Origin: Verrucomicrobiota bacterium
GTDB taxonomy: Bacteria; Verrucomicrobiota; Verrucomicrobiia; Chthoniobacterales; UBA10450
DNA: 16,531 nt
Reading direction: 5' to 3'
NCBI GenBank assembly: GCA_003218785.1
Contig: QHOM01000043.1
Location: 1-16,531 of the forward strand
Under the pieces are notes generated by a model, which was not told where the DNA came from, did not search any database, and was given only the letters and a program-made list of their open reading frames with translations. The first letter of the stretch is position 1, and every line of letters begins with the position of its first letter. Positions 6,601 to 13,044 of the stretch are shown here, in pieces. A program made the position numbers and the translations under genes.

Positions 6601-7428
6601 TCAGTTGAAGTTAGGGTGCGTGAAATAGTGCCCGGTATTTGTTTGTGGCTTCTGGAGTGGCGCTGGTGTTGGATTAACAAGATTGACGAGCGTGCCGCGT
6701 CCGAAGATGACGAGGTTCGAGGGGATATATGTGCCCTTAGCTATAAGCTCTGACTGCTTCTGCTCTTCGGACTCGATCAAGCGTTGACTGAGGAGAGGTG
6801 GAAAATCGCGCACCAGCAGGCACGTCTTCATCACTCGTGCAATATTGAAATCCGCCGGGTCCGGGAGGGCGGTGACATCCGGCTTGGTAATGAGAATTTG
6901 CCCGGGGTGCGCCAGGAGCGATTCGCCGACGCGATTCGTCAAATAACAACGGACTGTACCTTCCAGGACAAGGACCTTTATGTAGAACTGGCCATGACGC
7001 TCAATTATGCCAGTCGCGCCGGTACTCGCGGTCGCGATCGCAGCGGTCTTGATCTTGGCTTCTCGAGCGCCTTTCGGTATTTGGAAAAGCACTGCGCCTT
7101 CCACAAGATCCATGGTGCGCATTCCGTCGCTGAAACCGACAATCGTTTTCGCGCCGAGACGCGCGATCGTTTGGTTAGCGAATGTCAATTCGCTGCGTCC
7201 GGCCGCGCCGGTGCTGATAGCATCGCCGTCGCGAACGCTTTCGCCGACCGCGGCCCGGCGTGGAGGCGCTTGCGGCGGACCAAGCTTCACGTCTTTCACC
7301 ACTTGCGTTACGCGCGTTTCCTGCAACTGAGCGGCATTTAAACAGGCGACGGTCAGGAGAAGACAAATGAGCAAACCGCGGCCCCAGCTTTCCGCTCGGA
7401 GCGCTGAAGAAGGGGGACGATTGATCAT
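6601..7428 (-). CDS. Secreted stand-alone FecR-domain protein
   Basis: The 275-residue protein has a signal peptide (hydrophobic core GLLICLLLTVACL, likely cleavage after NAA at residue 33). A FecR domain follows: QETRVTQVVKDVKL (~36-49), VRDGDAISTG, GRSELTFANQTIARLGAKTI (~78-96), FQIPKG and LVLEGTVRCYL. The paralogue-specific tail RVMKTCLLV (~198-206) and SEEQKQ (~220-225) is present; the C-terminus is a short Pro/Asn-rich end without the filamentous passenger. It has no cytoplasmic anti-sigma part, so a periplasmic or surface structural or ligand-binding role is more likely than classical FecR signalling. Its ATG is only 5 bp after the stop of the outer-membrane barrel gene, which points to tight co-transcription and probably translational coupling. 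The fused FecR exoprotein gene follows after 46 bp. Confidence 0.85.
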   Translation of the reverse strand: MINRPPSSALRAESWGRGLLICLLLTVACLNAAQLQETRVTQVVKDVKLGPPQAPPRRAAVGESVRDGDAISTGAAGRSELTFANQTIARLGAKTIVGFSDGMRTMDLVEGAVLFQIPKGAREAKIKTAAIATASTGATGIIERHGQFYIKVLVLEGTVRCYLTNRVGESLLAHPGQILITKPDVTALPDPADFNIARVMKTCLLVRDFPPLLSQRLIESEEQKQSELIAKGTYIPSNLVIFGRGTLVNLVNPTPAPLQKPQTNTGHYFTHPNFN

Positions 7429-7433
7429 GGGCG

Positions 7434-8486
7434 TTAGAATTTCAGCGTCAGCGCTACTCCGCCGCCAATGTTGGCCACGCTGTATTCGAAGACGCTGTGG
7501 TTGGACTGATTCCAGGCGAAAGAGCTGAGCGCGCTTAATGTGAGCCAGTCCCGAATCCGATAGTTTGCGCTCAGGGAAAGTATTTCGTTCACATCGGTTC
7601 GATCGCCGGAATAATAATCGCGCACGACGAACTGAAACGCGGCGTCGAGCGAAAAGGAGCGACTCAAAGCAACATCGTAGCTGCCGTAGAGTGAGTAGTT
7701 GTTTCGGCGCGGTGATTCGGGGTTACCGGCAAAACTGAGGTTTAAAGCGACGCCGAAGAGAACCTGTTGCGCACGGGCGATCCGGAACGGCAGTTCTGCG
7801 GTTAAAATGATAGAATTATTGACGAATAACTCGTCGAAATTGTCAGTATCCGTCAGGCGATTGTAGTCATAATACCCGCGGAGGCTCAGGTTGTGGAACT
7901 GCGGCAGGTAATAAACTAACCCGGCGATGACATCGAGGCTGGCGAAATTAAGTTCCGTGAATTGGTCGTAGAAGAAGAATTGCTGCACGACCCCGACTTG
8001 TGCGTAGAACGTCTTGGTAATGCGCGGCTGATACATCAAAGTGACCCCGGGAGCGACCAGGACATCATCCTGTTCGCCGCTGCTAACGAGCGCGGCATTC
8101 GAGGTCCAGTAAAAGGGAGAGTAAACGGAAAGCGTGAACGGCCGATACTCCTCCGTCCGCTTCAGGATCTGCTGCTCGCCGATGTCTTGCTCGTTCGGAC
8201 TCGTGACGGCATAACCTTGAGCTTCACCAGTCGGCGTAGCTGTTGGGACCGGCAAAGCGCCTTGGCCGAGCAGCTGCGCGCGCGACTGCGCCGAGCCGGG
8301 CGGTGCCTGGCCTTGTGTTGGCTGACCTGCGAGAATCAGCGCCGCTATCCACACAAAAGCGGGCCATCTGAGGAGAAATTTCGAAAAATGCGGCAAATCG
8401 GTCAAAGCTGTGCGAAAATCTGGTCCGCCGGCGGACAGGAGAATTAAATGAAAATTAGCGTGACACTGCAATAACTGCGAAGCCAC
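7434..8486 (-). CDS. Putative outer-membrane beta-barrel protein
   Basis: I do not recognise a named family. The protein has a hydrophobic export segment (WPAFVWIAALILAG) ending near GQPTQGQA, then a Pro/Ala/Gln-rich stretch. The rest consists of alternating, aromatic-rich segments typical of transmembrane beta-strands: FTLSVYSPFYWTSNA, TFYAQVGVVQQFFFYDQF, LSLRGYYDYNRL, NNYSLYGSYDVAL, LDAAFQFVVRDYYSG and LTLSALSSFAWNQ. It ends in VALTLKF, with the C-terminal Phe expected for BAM-dependent insertion. It is too short and lacks POTRA domains, so it is not a standard two-partner secretion pore. The GTG at 8486 gives 350 residues; a TTG at 8396 would put the export signal at the true N-terminus and is a good alternative. 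It is the first gene of the FecR cluster, divergent from the cyclase gene. Confidence 0.75.
   Translation of the reverse strand: MASQLLQCHANFHLILLSAGGPDFRTALTDLPHFSKFLLRWPAFVWIAALILAGQPTQGQAPPGSAQSRAQLLGQGALPVPTATPTGEAQGYAVTSPNEQDIGEQQILKRTEEYRPFTLSVYSPFYWTSNAALVSSGEQDDVLVAPGVTLMYQPRITKTFYAQVGVVQQFFFYDQFTELNFASLDVIAGLVYYLPQFHNLSLRGYYDYNRLTDTDNFDELFVNNSIILTAELPFRIARAQQVLFGVALNLSFAGNPESPRRNNYSLYGSYDVALSRSFSLDAAFQFVVRDYYSGDRTDVNEILSLSANYRIRDWLTLSALSSFAWNQSNHSVFEYSVANIGGGVALTLKF
8423..8436. promoter_or_regulatory. 14-bp perfect palindrome near the barrel-protein start
   Basis: GTCCGCCGGCGGAC reads the same on both strands. If the barrel gene starts at the TTG at 8396, this lies in its leader and could be an operator or an mRNA hairpin. 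If the GTG at 8486 is used it is simply coding. Function is unproven. Confidence 0.3.
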
Positions 8487-8547
8487 TCATTGGCAGAATC
8501 ATTAAAAGAGCAATACAATCTGGCGATCAATCGCTTTAACGTTTCGG

Positions 8548-8564
8548 CGATTTACGATTTAACG
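8548..8564. repeat. Second copy of the GATTTAACG dispersed repeat
   Basis: The 17 bases match 696-712 at 16 positions, and a related TCGCTTTAACG lies just upstream at 8531-8541. It is in the divergent intergenic region between the barrel and cyclase genes. Confidence 0.5.
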
Positions 8565-8580
8565 GCGGCATCGATGCCGC
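8565..8580. promoter_or_regulatory. 16-bp perfect palindrome upstream of the cyclase promoter
   Basis: GCGGCATCGATGCCGC is fully self-complementary. It lies about 44-59 bases upstream of the predicted cyclase transcription start and inside the divergent spacer, a common position for a dimeric activator or repressor site. It could also be a small repeat; no second copy was noticed in the window. Confidence 0.4.
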
Positions 8581-8608
8581 TGAATGGAATTTCATAATCG
8601 CGCAGTGC

Positions 8609-8617
8609 TGGTATAAT
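8609..8617 (+). promoter_or_regulatory. Extended -10 promoter for the adenylate cyclase
   Basis: TGG followed by a perfect TATAAT (8612-8617) forms an extended -10 element; the -35 region is poor (ATTTCA at 8589-8594, 17-base spacer), as is usual for extended -10 promoters. Start of transcription about seven bases downstream would fall at or next to the ATG at 8624, giving a leaderless or near-leaderless mRNA. No ribosome binding site exists between the box and the ATG. Confidence 0.55.
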
Positions 8618-8623
8618 GCGCGC

Positions 8624-10735
8624 ATGCATTGGCTTGGGCGTTATCGGCTGTTGATCCTGGCGTCAATCTGCGGTTTTTGGACCGGGCTGATTTTTCTCGG
8701 TCATTTCTTTCCGGCGACGCCGTTTCTCTCCGTGCCATGGAGCGGTGAACAGAGCTTTGAGGATTTGCTGCGGCGCGAAGGGCGAAAAACTCCAACGCGT
8801 AATGATTTCGTTTTCTTAGGGATCGATCAAAGCACGTTGGAATTGCCGCCCCTCACGGCTGAGGAAATCGCGAACAACCGTGCATTCCAACTGATGACCG
8901 AACGGCCATTCCCGTGGTCGCGCGAAGTTTGGGCGTTGTTGCTCGATCGTTTGTTTGGAGCCGGGGCGCGTCTGGTCATCTTCGACCTGATGTTTGATCC
9001 GCCTAACGAGGGCGATCCCGCGTTTCATTCCGCGCTCGATCGTTATCACGACAAGGTGGTGCTCGGCGCCAATATCGATATGCAAAACGCCTACCGGCCT
9101 CAGGAGGTGACGCCAAACGACACACTGGTTCCGCCGCCCCAAATGCAAGACGATCGTGTCGGGTTTGTGAATTTCTGGCCCGATCCGATCGATGGGAAAA
9201 TCCGCGCCGTGACTTATCGGGTGACAGATCGCCAACTTGCTGGCTTGCCGCCGCACCCGAGCCAGGAAATTTACGAAGCGCTTTCTGCGCGCGCGCTCGC
9301 CAAGATCGGCCGCGGGGAGGATGTGCCGAACGACCTTCGTGGTCATATGATTCGTTTTACCGAGCTCGACGCGTTCGAACCGCGCCCGCTCTACGAAGTT
9401 TTCGATCCCAAATTTTGGCATGCCAACTATGCCGACGGCACGTTTTTTAAGAACAAAATCGTCATCGTGGGAGCGTCTGCGCAGGTAGAGCATGATGTTG
9501 TCGATACGCCAATGAGCCCAACGATATGGGGCCCGGCGCTTCACTTACAGGCGATGGCCGCGGCCCTTGGCCATGAATTCTTGCGGCCCACGCCGCGGGA
9601 AGTTGGCTTGGGGCTTGTTGGTGCAGCAGGGCTGATCGCCTGGTCGCTCGTTGCCTTTCTGCGGCGGCCACTGCTTTGTCTCGGTGCCCTCGTTGTGATC
9701 ACCAGCGCGTATCTTGGTGCAGCGCGATTGTTTTATGACAAATCGGGGCTGTTGCTTCTCACAGTTCCGGTCCTCTCCGCTCTATTATTGAGCGGATTAT
9801 TTTCGCTCGGGTTCGAATACGCCCTCGAGCGGCTCGAGAAATTGCGCACACGACGGACTCTCGAACGCTATGTCTCGAAAAACCTGGTCAAGGAAGTTCT
9901 CGAAAATCCGGACAGCTACTACAGCTCGCTCCGTGGCGCGCGTGTGCCCGTGACAATCCTGTTCTCGGATTTGATCGGTTTCACCACGTTGGTCGAAAGA
10001 GCCGACCCCGAGGCCTTGGTCGCACAGCTCAATGAGTATCTCACCCGCATGACTTCAGTTGTTTTCAGCAATGGGGGCACGCTCGATAAATTCATCGGTG
10101 ACGCGATCATGGCCGTTTGGGGGAACGTGCGCAGTTTTGGCATGGCGCAGGACACAAAAAATTGCGCGCGCGCAGCGCTGGGGATGCGGCGCGAGCTGCG
10201 GCAGCTCAATGAACAATGGCGCGGCGAAGGCCGAATGGGACTCGGCATGGGCATTGGCATCAATCAAGGCGAAGTAATTGTTGGCAATATTGGCTCGCAC
10301 GAGCGCATGGATCCCACCGTCATTGGTGACTCGGTTAATCTGGCGTCACGGCTCGAAGGTCTTACTCGAATTTATGGCGTCGATATTTTGATTGGTGCGA
10401 CAGCGGCCGAATTGGTGCGAGACGAATTTCATTTGCGCTCGGTGGCGCGTGTGCAGGTGAAAGGCAAAACCAAGCCGGTGGACGTTTTTACCTTCATTGG
10501 TGCGCGGAATGAAGATGTCGATCCAGAACTTCTGAAGTGGCTCGACTCCTACGAAGAGGGACTAGAGAAATTCCGCGCACGCGATTTTACTGAGGCAAAA
10601 ATCTTATTCTCGCGTTTCCTCGAGTTTTATCCGGACGATCTCTTGGCCAAAATGTATCTCGATCGCGCGCTCGAATACGAACAACAACCGCCGGACGAAG
10701 CCTGGGACGCAGTGGAGGTATTCAAGAAGAAGTGA
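8624..10735 (+). CDS. CHASE2-domain class IIIb adenylate cyclase, inner-membrane
   Basis: This 703-residue protein makes cAMP from ATP in response to an extracytoplasmic cue. One N-terminal membrane segment (~8-28) is followed by a periplasmic CHASE2 sensor (~40-315, with FVFLGIDQST, PWSREVWALLLDRL, ARLVIFDLMF, KNKIVIVGASA). Three further membrane helices lie at ~327-398. A short helical connector (FEYALERLEKLRTRRTLERYVS) leads to the cyclase domain (~440-625). Catalytic residues are intact: metal-binding D449 (LFSDLIGFTT) and D493, purine-reading K489 (DKFIGDAIMAVWG), T565 at the second purine position, and transition-state N572 and R576 (VNLASRLE). Thr instead of Asp at 565 is the class IIIb signature, a group known for bicarbonate responsiveness. 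A TPR-like helical tail (~630-690) follows. ATG 8624 was chosen because the first helix starts there and a promoter abuts it. It is divergent from the barrel/FecR operon. Confidence 0.93.
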   Translation: MHWLGRYRLLILASICGFWTGLIFLGHFFPATPFLSVPWSGEQSFEDLLRREGRKTPTRNDFVFLGIDQSTLELPPLTAEEIANNRAFQLMTERPFPWSREVWALLLDRLFGAGARLVIFDLMFDPPNEGDPAFHSALDRYHDKVVLGANIDMQNAYRPQEVTPNDTLVPPPQMQDDRVGFVNFWPDPIDGKIRAVTYRVTDRQLAGLPPHPSQEIYEALSARALAKIGRGEDVPNDLRGHMIRFTELDAFEPRPLYEVFDPKFWHANYADGTFFKNKIVIVGASAQVEHDVVDTPMSPTIWGPALHLQAMAAALGHEFLRPTPREVGLGLVGAAGLIAWSLVAFLRRPLLCLGALVVITSAYLGAARLFYDKSGLLLLTVPVLSALLLSGLFSLGFEYALERLEKLRTRRTLERYVSKNLVKEVLENPDSYYSSLRGARVPVTILFSDLIGFTTLVERADPEALVAQLNEYLTRMTSVVFSNGGTLDKFIGDAIMAVWGNVRSFGMAQDTKNCARAALGMRRELRQLNEQWRGEGRMGLGMGIGINQGEVIVGNIGSHERMDPTVIGDSVNLASRLEGLTRIYGVDILIGATAAELVRDEFHLRSVARVQVKGKTKPVDVFTFIGARNEDVDPELLKWLDSYEEGLEKFRARDFTEAKILFSRFLEFYPDDLLAKMYLDRALEYEQQPPDEAWDAVEVFKKK

Positions 10736-10741
10736 TGCTGA

Positions 10742-10847
10742 GGAGCGCACGCGCGCTCGCGTACACCATTTGGCGCCTCGCTAAACCGAACAGTAATGAA
10801 ATTTTCGGCGGGGCGCCGAAAACAGCACACGGGGCGCGTGCGCTCCC
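10742..10847. repeat. Composite inverted-repeat element after the cyclase gene
   Basis: The ~105-bp segment is bounded by perfect 13-bp inverted ends, GGAGCGCACGCGC (10742-10754) and GCGCGTGCGCTCC (10834-10846). Inside is a strong hairpin with 9-bp perfect arms (TTTTCGGCG 10802-10810, CGCCGAAAA 10814-10822) and a GGG loop. One end is repeated, in the opposite orientation, at 12869-12883. It looks like a non-autonomous repeat (MITE- or REP-like). The inner hairpin is not followed by a T-run, so terminator function for the cyclase gene is doubtful. Confidence 0.6.
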
Positions 10848-10894
10848 GAATCCTTTCAGTAGCGCGAACGATTTCTCCGCCGTAAAGAATCCGC

Positions 10895-12313
10895 GTGAAG
10901 GAAGCGCCTCGAAGTTTTCATTTTCTGGGGATTTGCGGAACGGCGATGGGCTCAGTCGCCGCGGCGCTGCAAGAGCGCGGCTTCAAAGTCACCGGTTCGG
11001 ACGAAAATGTTTATCCGCCGATGTCGATCTTTCTGGAAAAGAAAGGCATCGCGCTCAAGGAAGGTTATCGCGCTGAAAATATTCCAGCAGATGCCGATGT
11101 GATCGTGATTGGCAATGCAATCAAGCGCGGCAATTCCGAAGTGGAGGTGGTGCTCAGCCGAAAACTGCTTTATTTCTCGTTGCCGGAGGTGTTGAAAAAT
11201 TATTTTCTACGCGGCCGGCATAATCTTGTCGTTACTGGAACGCACGGCAAAACAACGACAACAGCGCTGCTCGCATGGATCATGGAAAAGGCCGGACGCA
11301 AGCCTGGTTATCTCATCGGCGGACTCCCAAAAAATCTCGGACAAGGCGCACGCTTGAACGATTCGAAATATTTCGTGATCGAAGGCGACGAGTACGACTC
11401 CGCCTTTTTCGACAAGCGCTCGAAATTTTTGCATTACCTGCCGGAATTGCTGATCGTAAACAACATCGAGTTCGATCACGCTGACATCTTCAACGACCTC
11501 GATGAAATCAAGCTTAGCTTCCGGCGTTTGCTCAATATCGTTCCTCAAAATGGCATGGTGCTGGTGAATGGCGACGATCCCAGTTGCGTGGAAGTCGCAA
11601 GGGATTGTCTCGCGCAGATGATTGAGGTGGGTTTCTCGAAGAATTGCGCCCAGCGAATCCGGGACGTCACCTACTCGGCTGGAGGCTCAAGGTTCAAGCT
11701 TGGCGAGGGCACTTTCGAAATTCCGCTCATCGGCGAATTCAACGTGCGCAATGCGGCGATGGCGGCGATAGCAGCGCGATTTTATGATGTGTCGAAAGCG
11801 AAGATCGACAATGCGTTCAAGAGTTTTTCCGGAATCGCACGACGGCAGGAAGTCCGTGGCGAAGCGCGCGGTGTCAAAGTGATTGACGATTTCGGCCACC
11901 ATCCGACGGCAATCGCCCACACGCTGCAAGCGCTTCGTCATCGTTATCGTGGCCACCGGCTCTGGGCCGTTTTCGAACCGCGCTCGAACACGACGCGGCG
12001 TGCCGTTTTTCAACAGCAGCTTCCTGATGCGCTAAAATTAGCTGATGGGGTTTTCATCGCGCAAGTGGCCAAGTTGGAGCAGATCCCCGAAGAGGAGCGA
12101 TTAAATCCCGAGGCGGTTGTGGATGCGATTGTCAAAGCTGGTTCCCCCGCGTTTTACGAGCAGAACGCCGATGCGATTGTTGATCGAATCGTTCCGATGC
12201 TGCGGCCAAAGGATATCGTCGCGGTTTTCAGCAACGGCGGATTCGACAATATTCACGAGAAGTTGCTTGAGAGGTTAAAAGAGTTACAACCGTTACGAAG
12301 TTACAAAGGTTGA
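10895..12313 (+). CDS. mpl: UDP-N-acetylmuramate:L-alanyl-gamma-D-glutamyl-meso-diaminopimelate ligase
   Basis: Mpl reuses the murein tripeptide released during cell-wall turnover by joining it to UDP-MurNAc with ATP, in the cytoplasm. The 472-residue protein shows the Mur ligase plan: the N-terminal Rossmann-type UDP domain opens with FHFLGICGTAMGSVA (~8-22) and GFKVTGSDENVYPPMS. The ATP-binding P-loop is TGTHGKTTTT (~114-123). The Mpl-type EGDEYDSAFFDKRSKF (~163-178) and NNIEFDHADIF (~189-199) distinguish it from MurC. The C-terminal domain has ARRQEVRGE, DDFGHHPTAI (~331-340) and FEPRSNTTRR (~360-369). The start is a GTG that leaves a normal N-terminus; the upstream ribosome binding site is weak (TAAAGAA). 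It stands alone, 159 bp after the cyclase, and ends in a hairpin with a T-run. Confidence 0.95.
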   Translation: MKEAPRSFHFLGICGTAMGSVAAALQERGFKVTGSDENVYPPMSIFLEKKGIALKEGYRAENIPADADVIVIGNAIKRGNSEVEVVLSRKLLYFSLPEVLKNYFLRGRHNLVVTGTHGKTTTTALLAWIMEKAGRKPGYLIGGLPKNLGQGARLNDSKYFVIEGDEYDSAFFDKRSKFLHYLPELLIVNNIEFDHADIFNDLDEIKLSFRRLLNIVPQNGMVLVNGDDPSCVEVARDCLAQMIEVGFSKNCAQRIRDVTYSAGGSRFKLGEGTFEIPLIGEFNVRNAAMAAIAARFYDVSKAKIDNAFKSFSGIARRQEVRGEARGVKVIDDFGHHPTAIAHTLQALRHRYRGHRLWAVFEPRSNTTRRAVFQQQLPDALKLADGVFIAQVAKLEQIPEEERLNPEAVVDAIVKAGSPAFYEQNADAIVDRIVPMLRPKDIVAVFSNGGFDNIHEKLLERLKELQPLRSYKG

Positions 12314-12360
12314 AGCGCTGGGTGACTGAGCATTATCCGTTGTAACCTTGTAACTTTTTT
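12284..12360 (+). terminator. Rho-independent terminator of mpl built from GTTACAA repeats
   Basis: The arms AAGTTACAAAGGTT (12298-12311) and AACCTTGTAACTT (12344-12356) pair over 13 bp with one bulged A and a 32-base loop; the right arm runs into T's through 12360. The left arm overlaps the mpl stop codon (12311-12313). Upstream, GTTACAACCGTTACGAAG repeats the same motif, so the terminator seems derived from a GTTACAA repeat family. It also separates mpl from the convergent gene at 12366. Confidence 0.6.
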
Positions 12361-12365
12361 ACGGA

Positions 12366-12827
12366 TCACGGCGCCGGCGTAGCCGTCGACGTATGATCGA
12401 GCACAATCCGCCAGCCTTTCGGCAAGCGCCTGAAGATGAGTGTAAATCGCCCGTGCGGCCGATTTTTTGCGCGCTGTAATTTCCAACGTCCGAGCACAAC
12501 GGCCGAATCTGATGCCAGCGGCGTGATCTCGAGATCGGAAAAAGTGAGCACCCCCATTTTCGCGCGATCGGAATATTTTTTCCGGTAACGATCGCGCACC
12601 GTTTCCCAGCCGCGTCTTACTGTATCTTCTGAAATAAAGATTGTCGATTTTGAGCGCGCGTATCCGTTCATGAATTCATCAATATCGCCGCGGTTCCAGG
12701 CCTCTTGCTGTGTGCGAAGGACGGAGCGAATCTGGGCAACTGCGCTGGCGTTTTGTTTCGGCGCGGCGGAAACCGTCAGCGTCATGAGGATACAAGAAGT
12801 AATCGCCATCGCGCGTGGGCGCCGCAC
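12366..12827 (-). CDS. Secreted SnoaL/DUF4440-like (NTF2-fold) protein
   Basis: This is a small exported protein of the NTF2-like fold; its substrate, if any, is unknown. An N-terminal signal sequence (RRPRAMAITSCILMTLTVSA) is followed by a mature domain with the family pattern: IRSVLRTQQEAWNRGDIDEF, ISEDTVRRGWETVRDRYRKKY, LTFSDLEITPL, SAVVLGRWKL and a final FTLIFRRLPKGWRIVLDH. Members of this group are commonly found as lone lipoprotein-like or periplasmic proteins of unknown role. The GTG at 12827 supplies a basic n-region for the signal peptide (153 residues); ATG 12809 (147 residues) is an alternative. The frame stays open to 12863, but that part overlaps a GC-rich repeat shared with 10742-10847 and is unlikely to be coding. 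It is convergent with mpl. Confidence 0.75.
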   Translation of the reverse strand: MRRPRAMAITSCILMTLTVSAAPKQNASAVAQIRSVLRTQQEAWNRGDIDEFMNGYARSKSTIFISEDTVRRGWETVRDRYRKKYSDRAKMGVLTFSDLEITPLASDSAVVLGRWKLQRAKNRPHGRFTLIFRRLPKGWRIVLDHTSTATPAP

Positions 12828-12840
12828 GGTTCCGGGGTGC

Positions 12841-12884
12841 GCACGCGGCGCCGCGAAGGGCACGCGACGGCGCGTGCGCTCCCC
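12841..12884. repeat. Partial copy of the GC-rich GCGCGTGCGCTCC repeat
   Basis: GGCGCGTGCGCTCCC at 12869-12883 is identical to 10833-10847. Read on the minus strand, the flanking bases align with the left end of that element at 19 of the first 22 positions. It lies just upstream of the SnoaL-like gene, so repeat spread has shaped that gene's 5' region. Confidence 0.55.
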
Positions 12885-12992
12885 AGGCTTGAAGGACGGA
12901 TCATTTGCAATAATGGCAATCTCTTATAAGCTGTGTTCCTGCTGCGTCCAGTTCGAGCATGAAGAGGGATTTTTTCGAGGGAGCGAAAGAGT

Positions 12993-13021
12993 TTGACCGG
13001 TACTCCTGAATTTACTAGCGT
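12993..13021 (+). promoter_or_regulatory. Possible promoter of the secretin operon
   Basis: TTGACC (12993-12998) is a good -35 match; at 17 bases spacing lies TAGCGT (13016-13021), which keeps only the key T, A and final T of a -10. The start of transcription would be near 13028, about 17 bases before the GTG. This is a weak call. Confidence 0.25.
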
Positions 13022-13044
13022 CACCCACCCAATTAAATAAGACC

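Noticed and set aside
8448..8474. Eight-codon plus-strand peptide preceded by AGGAGA
   Set aside because: Very short (MKISVTLQ), unsupported, and antisense to the barrel gene's 5' end; the ribosome binding site match is probably chance.
10732..11076. Plus-strand frame overlapping the start of mpl
   Set aside because: It runs through the inverted-repeat element and into mpl in the wrong frame, with no domain pattern.
12670..12996. Plus-strand frame opposite the SnoaL-like gene
   Set aside because: It is an antisense shadow; the minus strand has the family motifs and a signal peptide.
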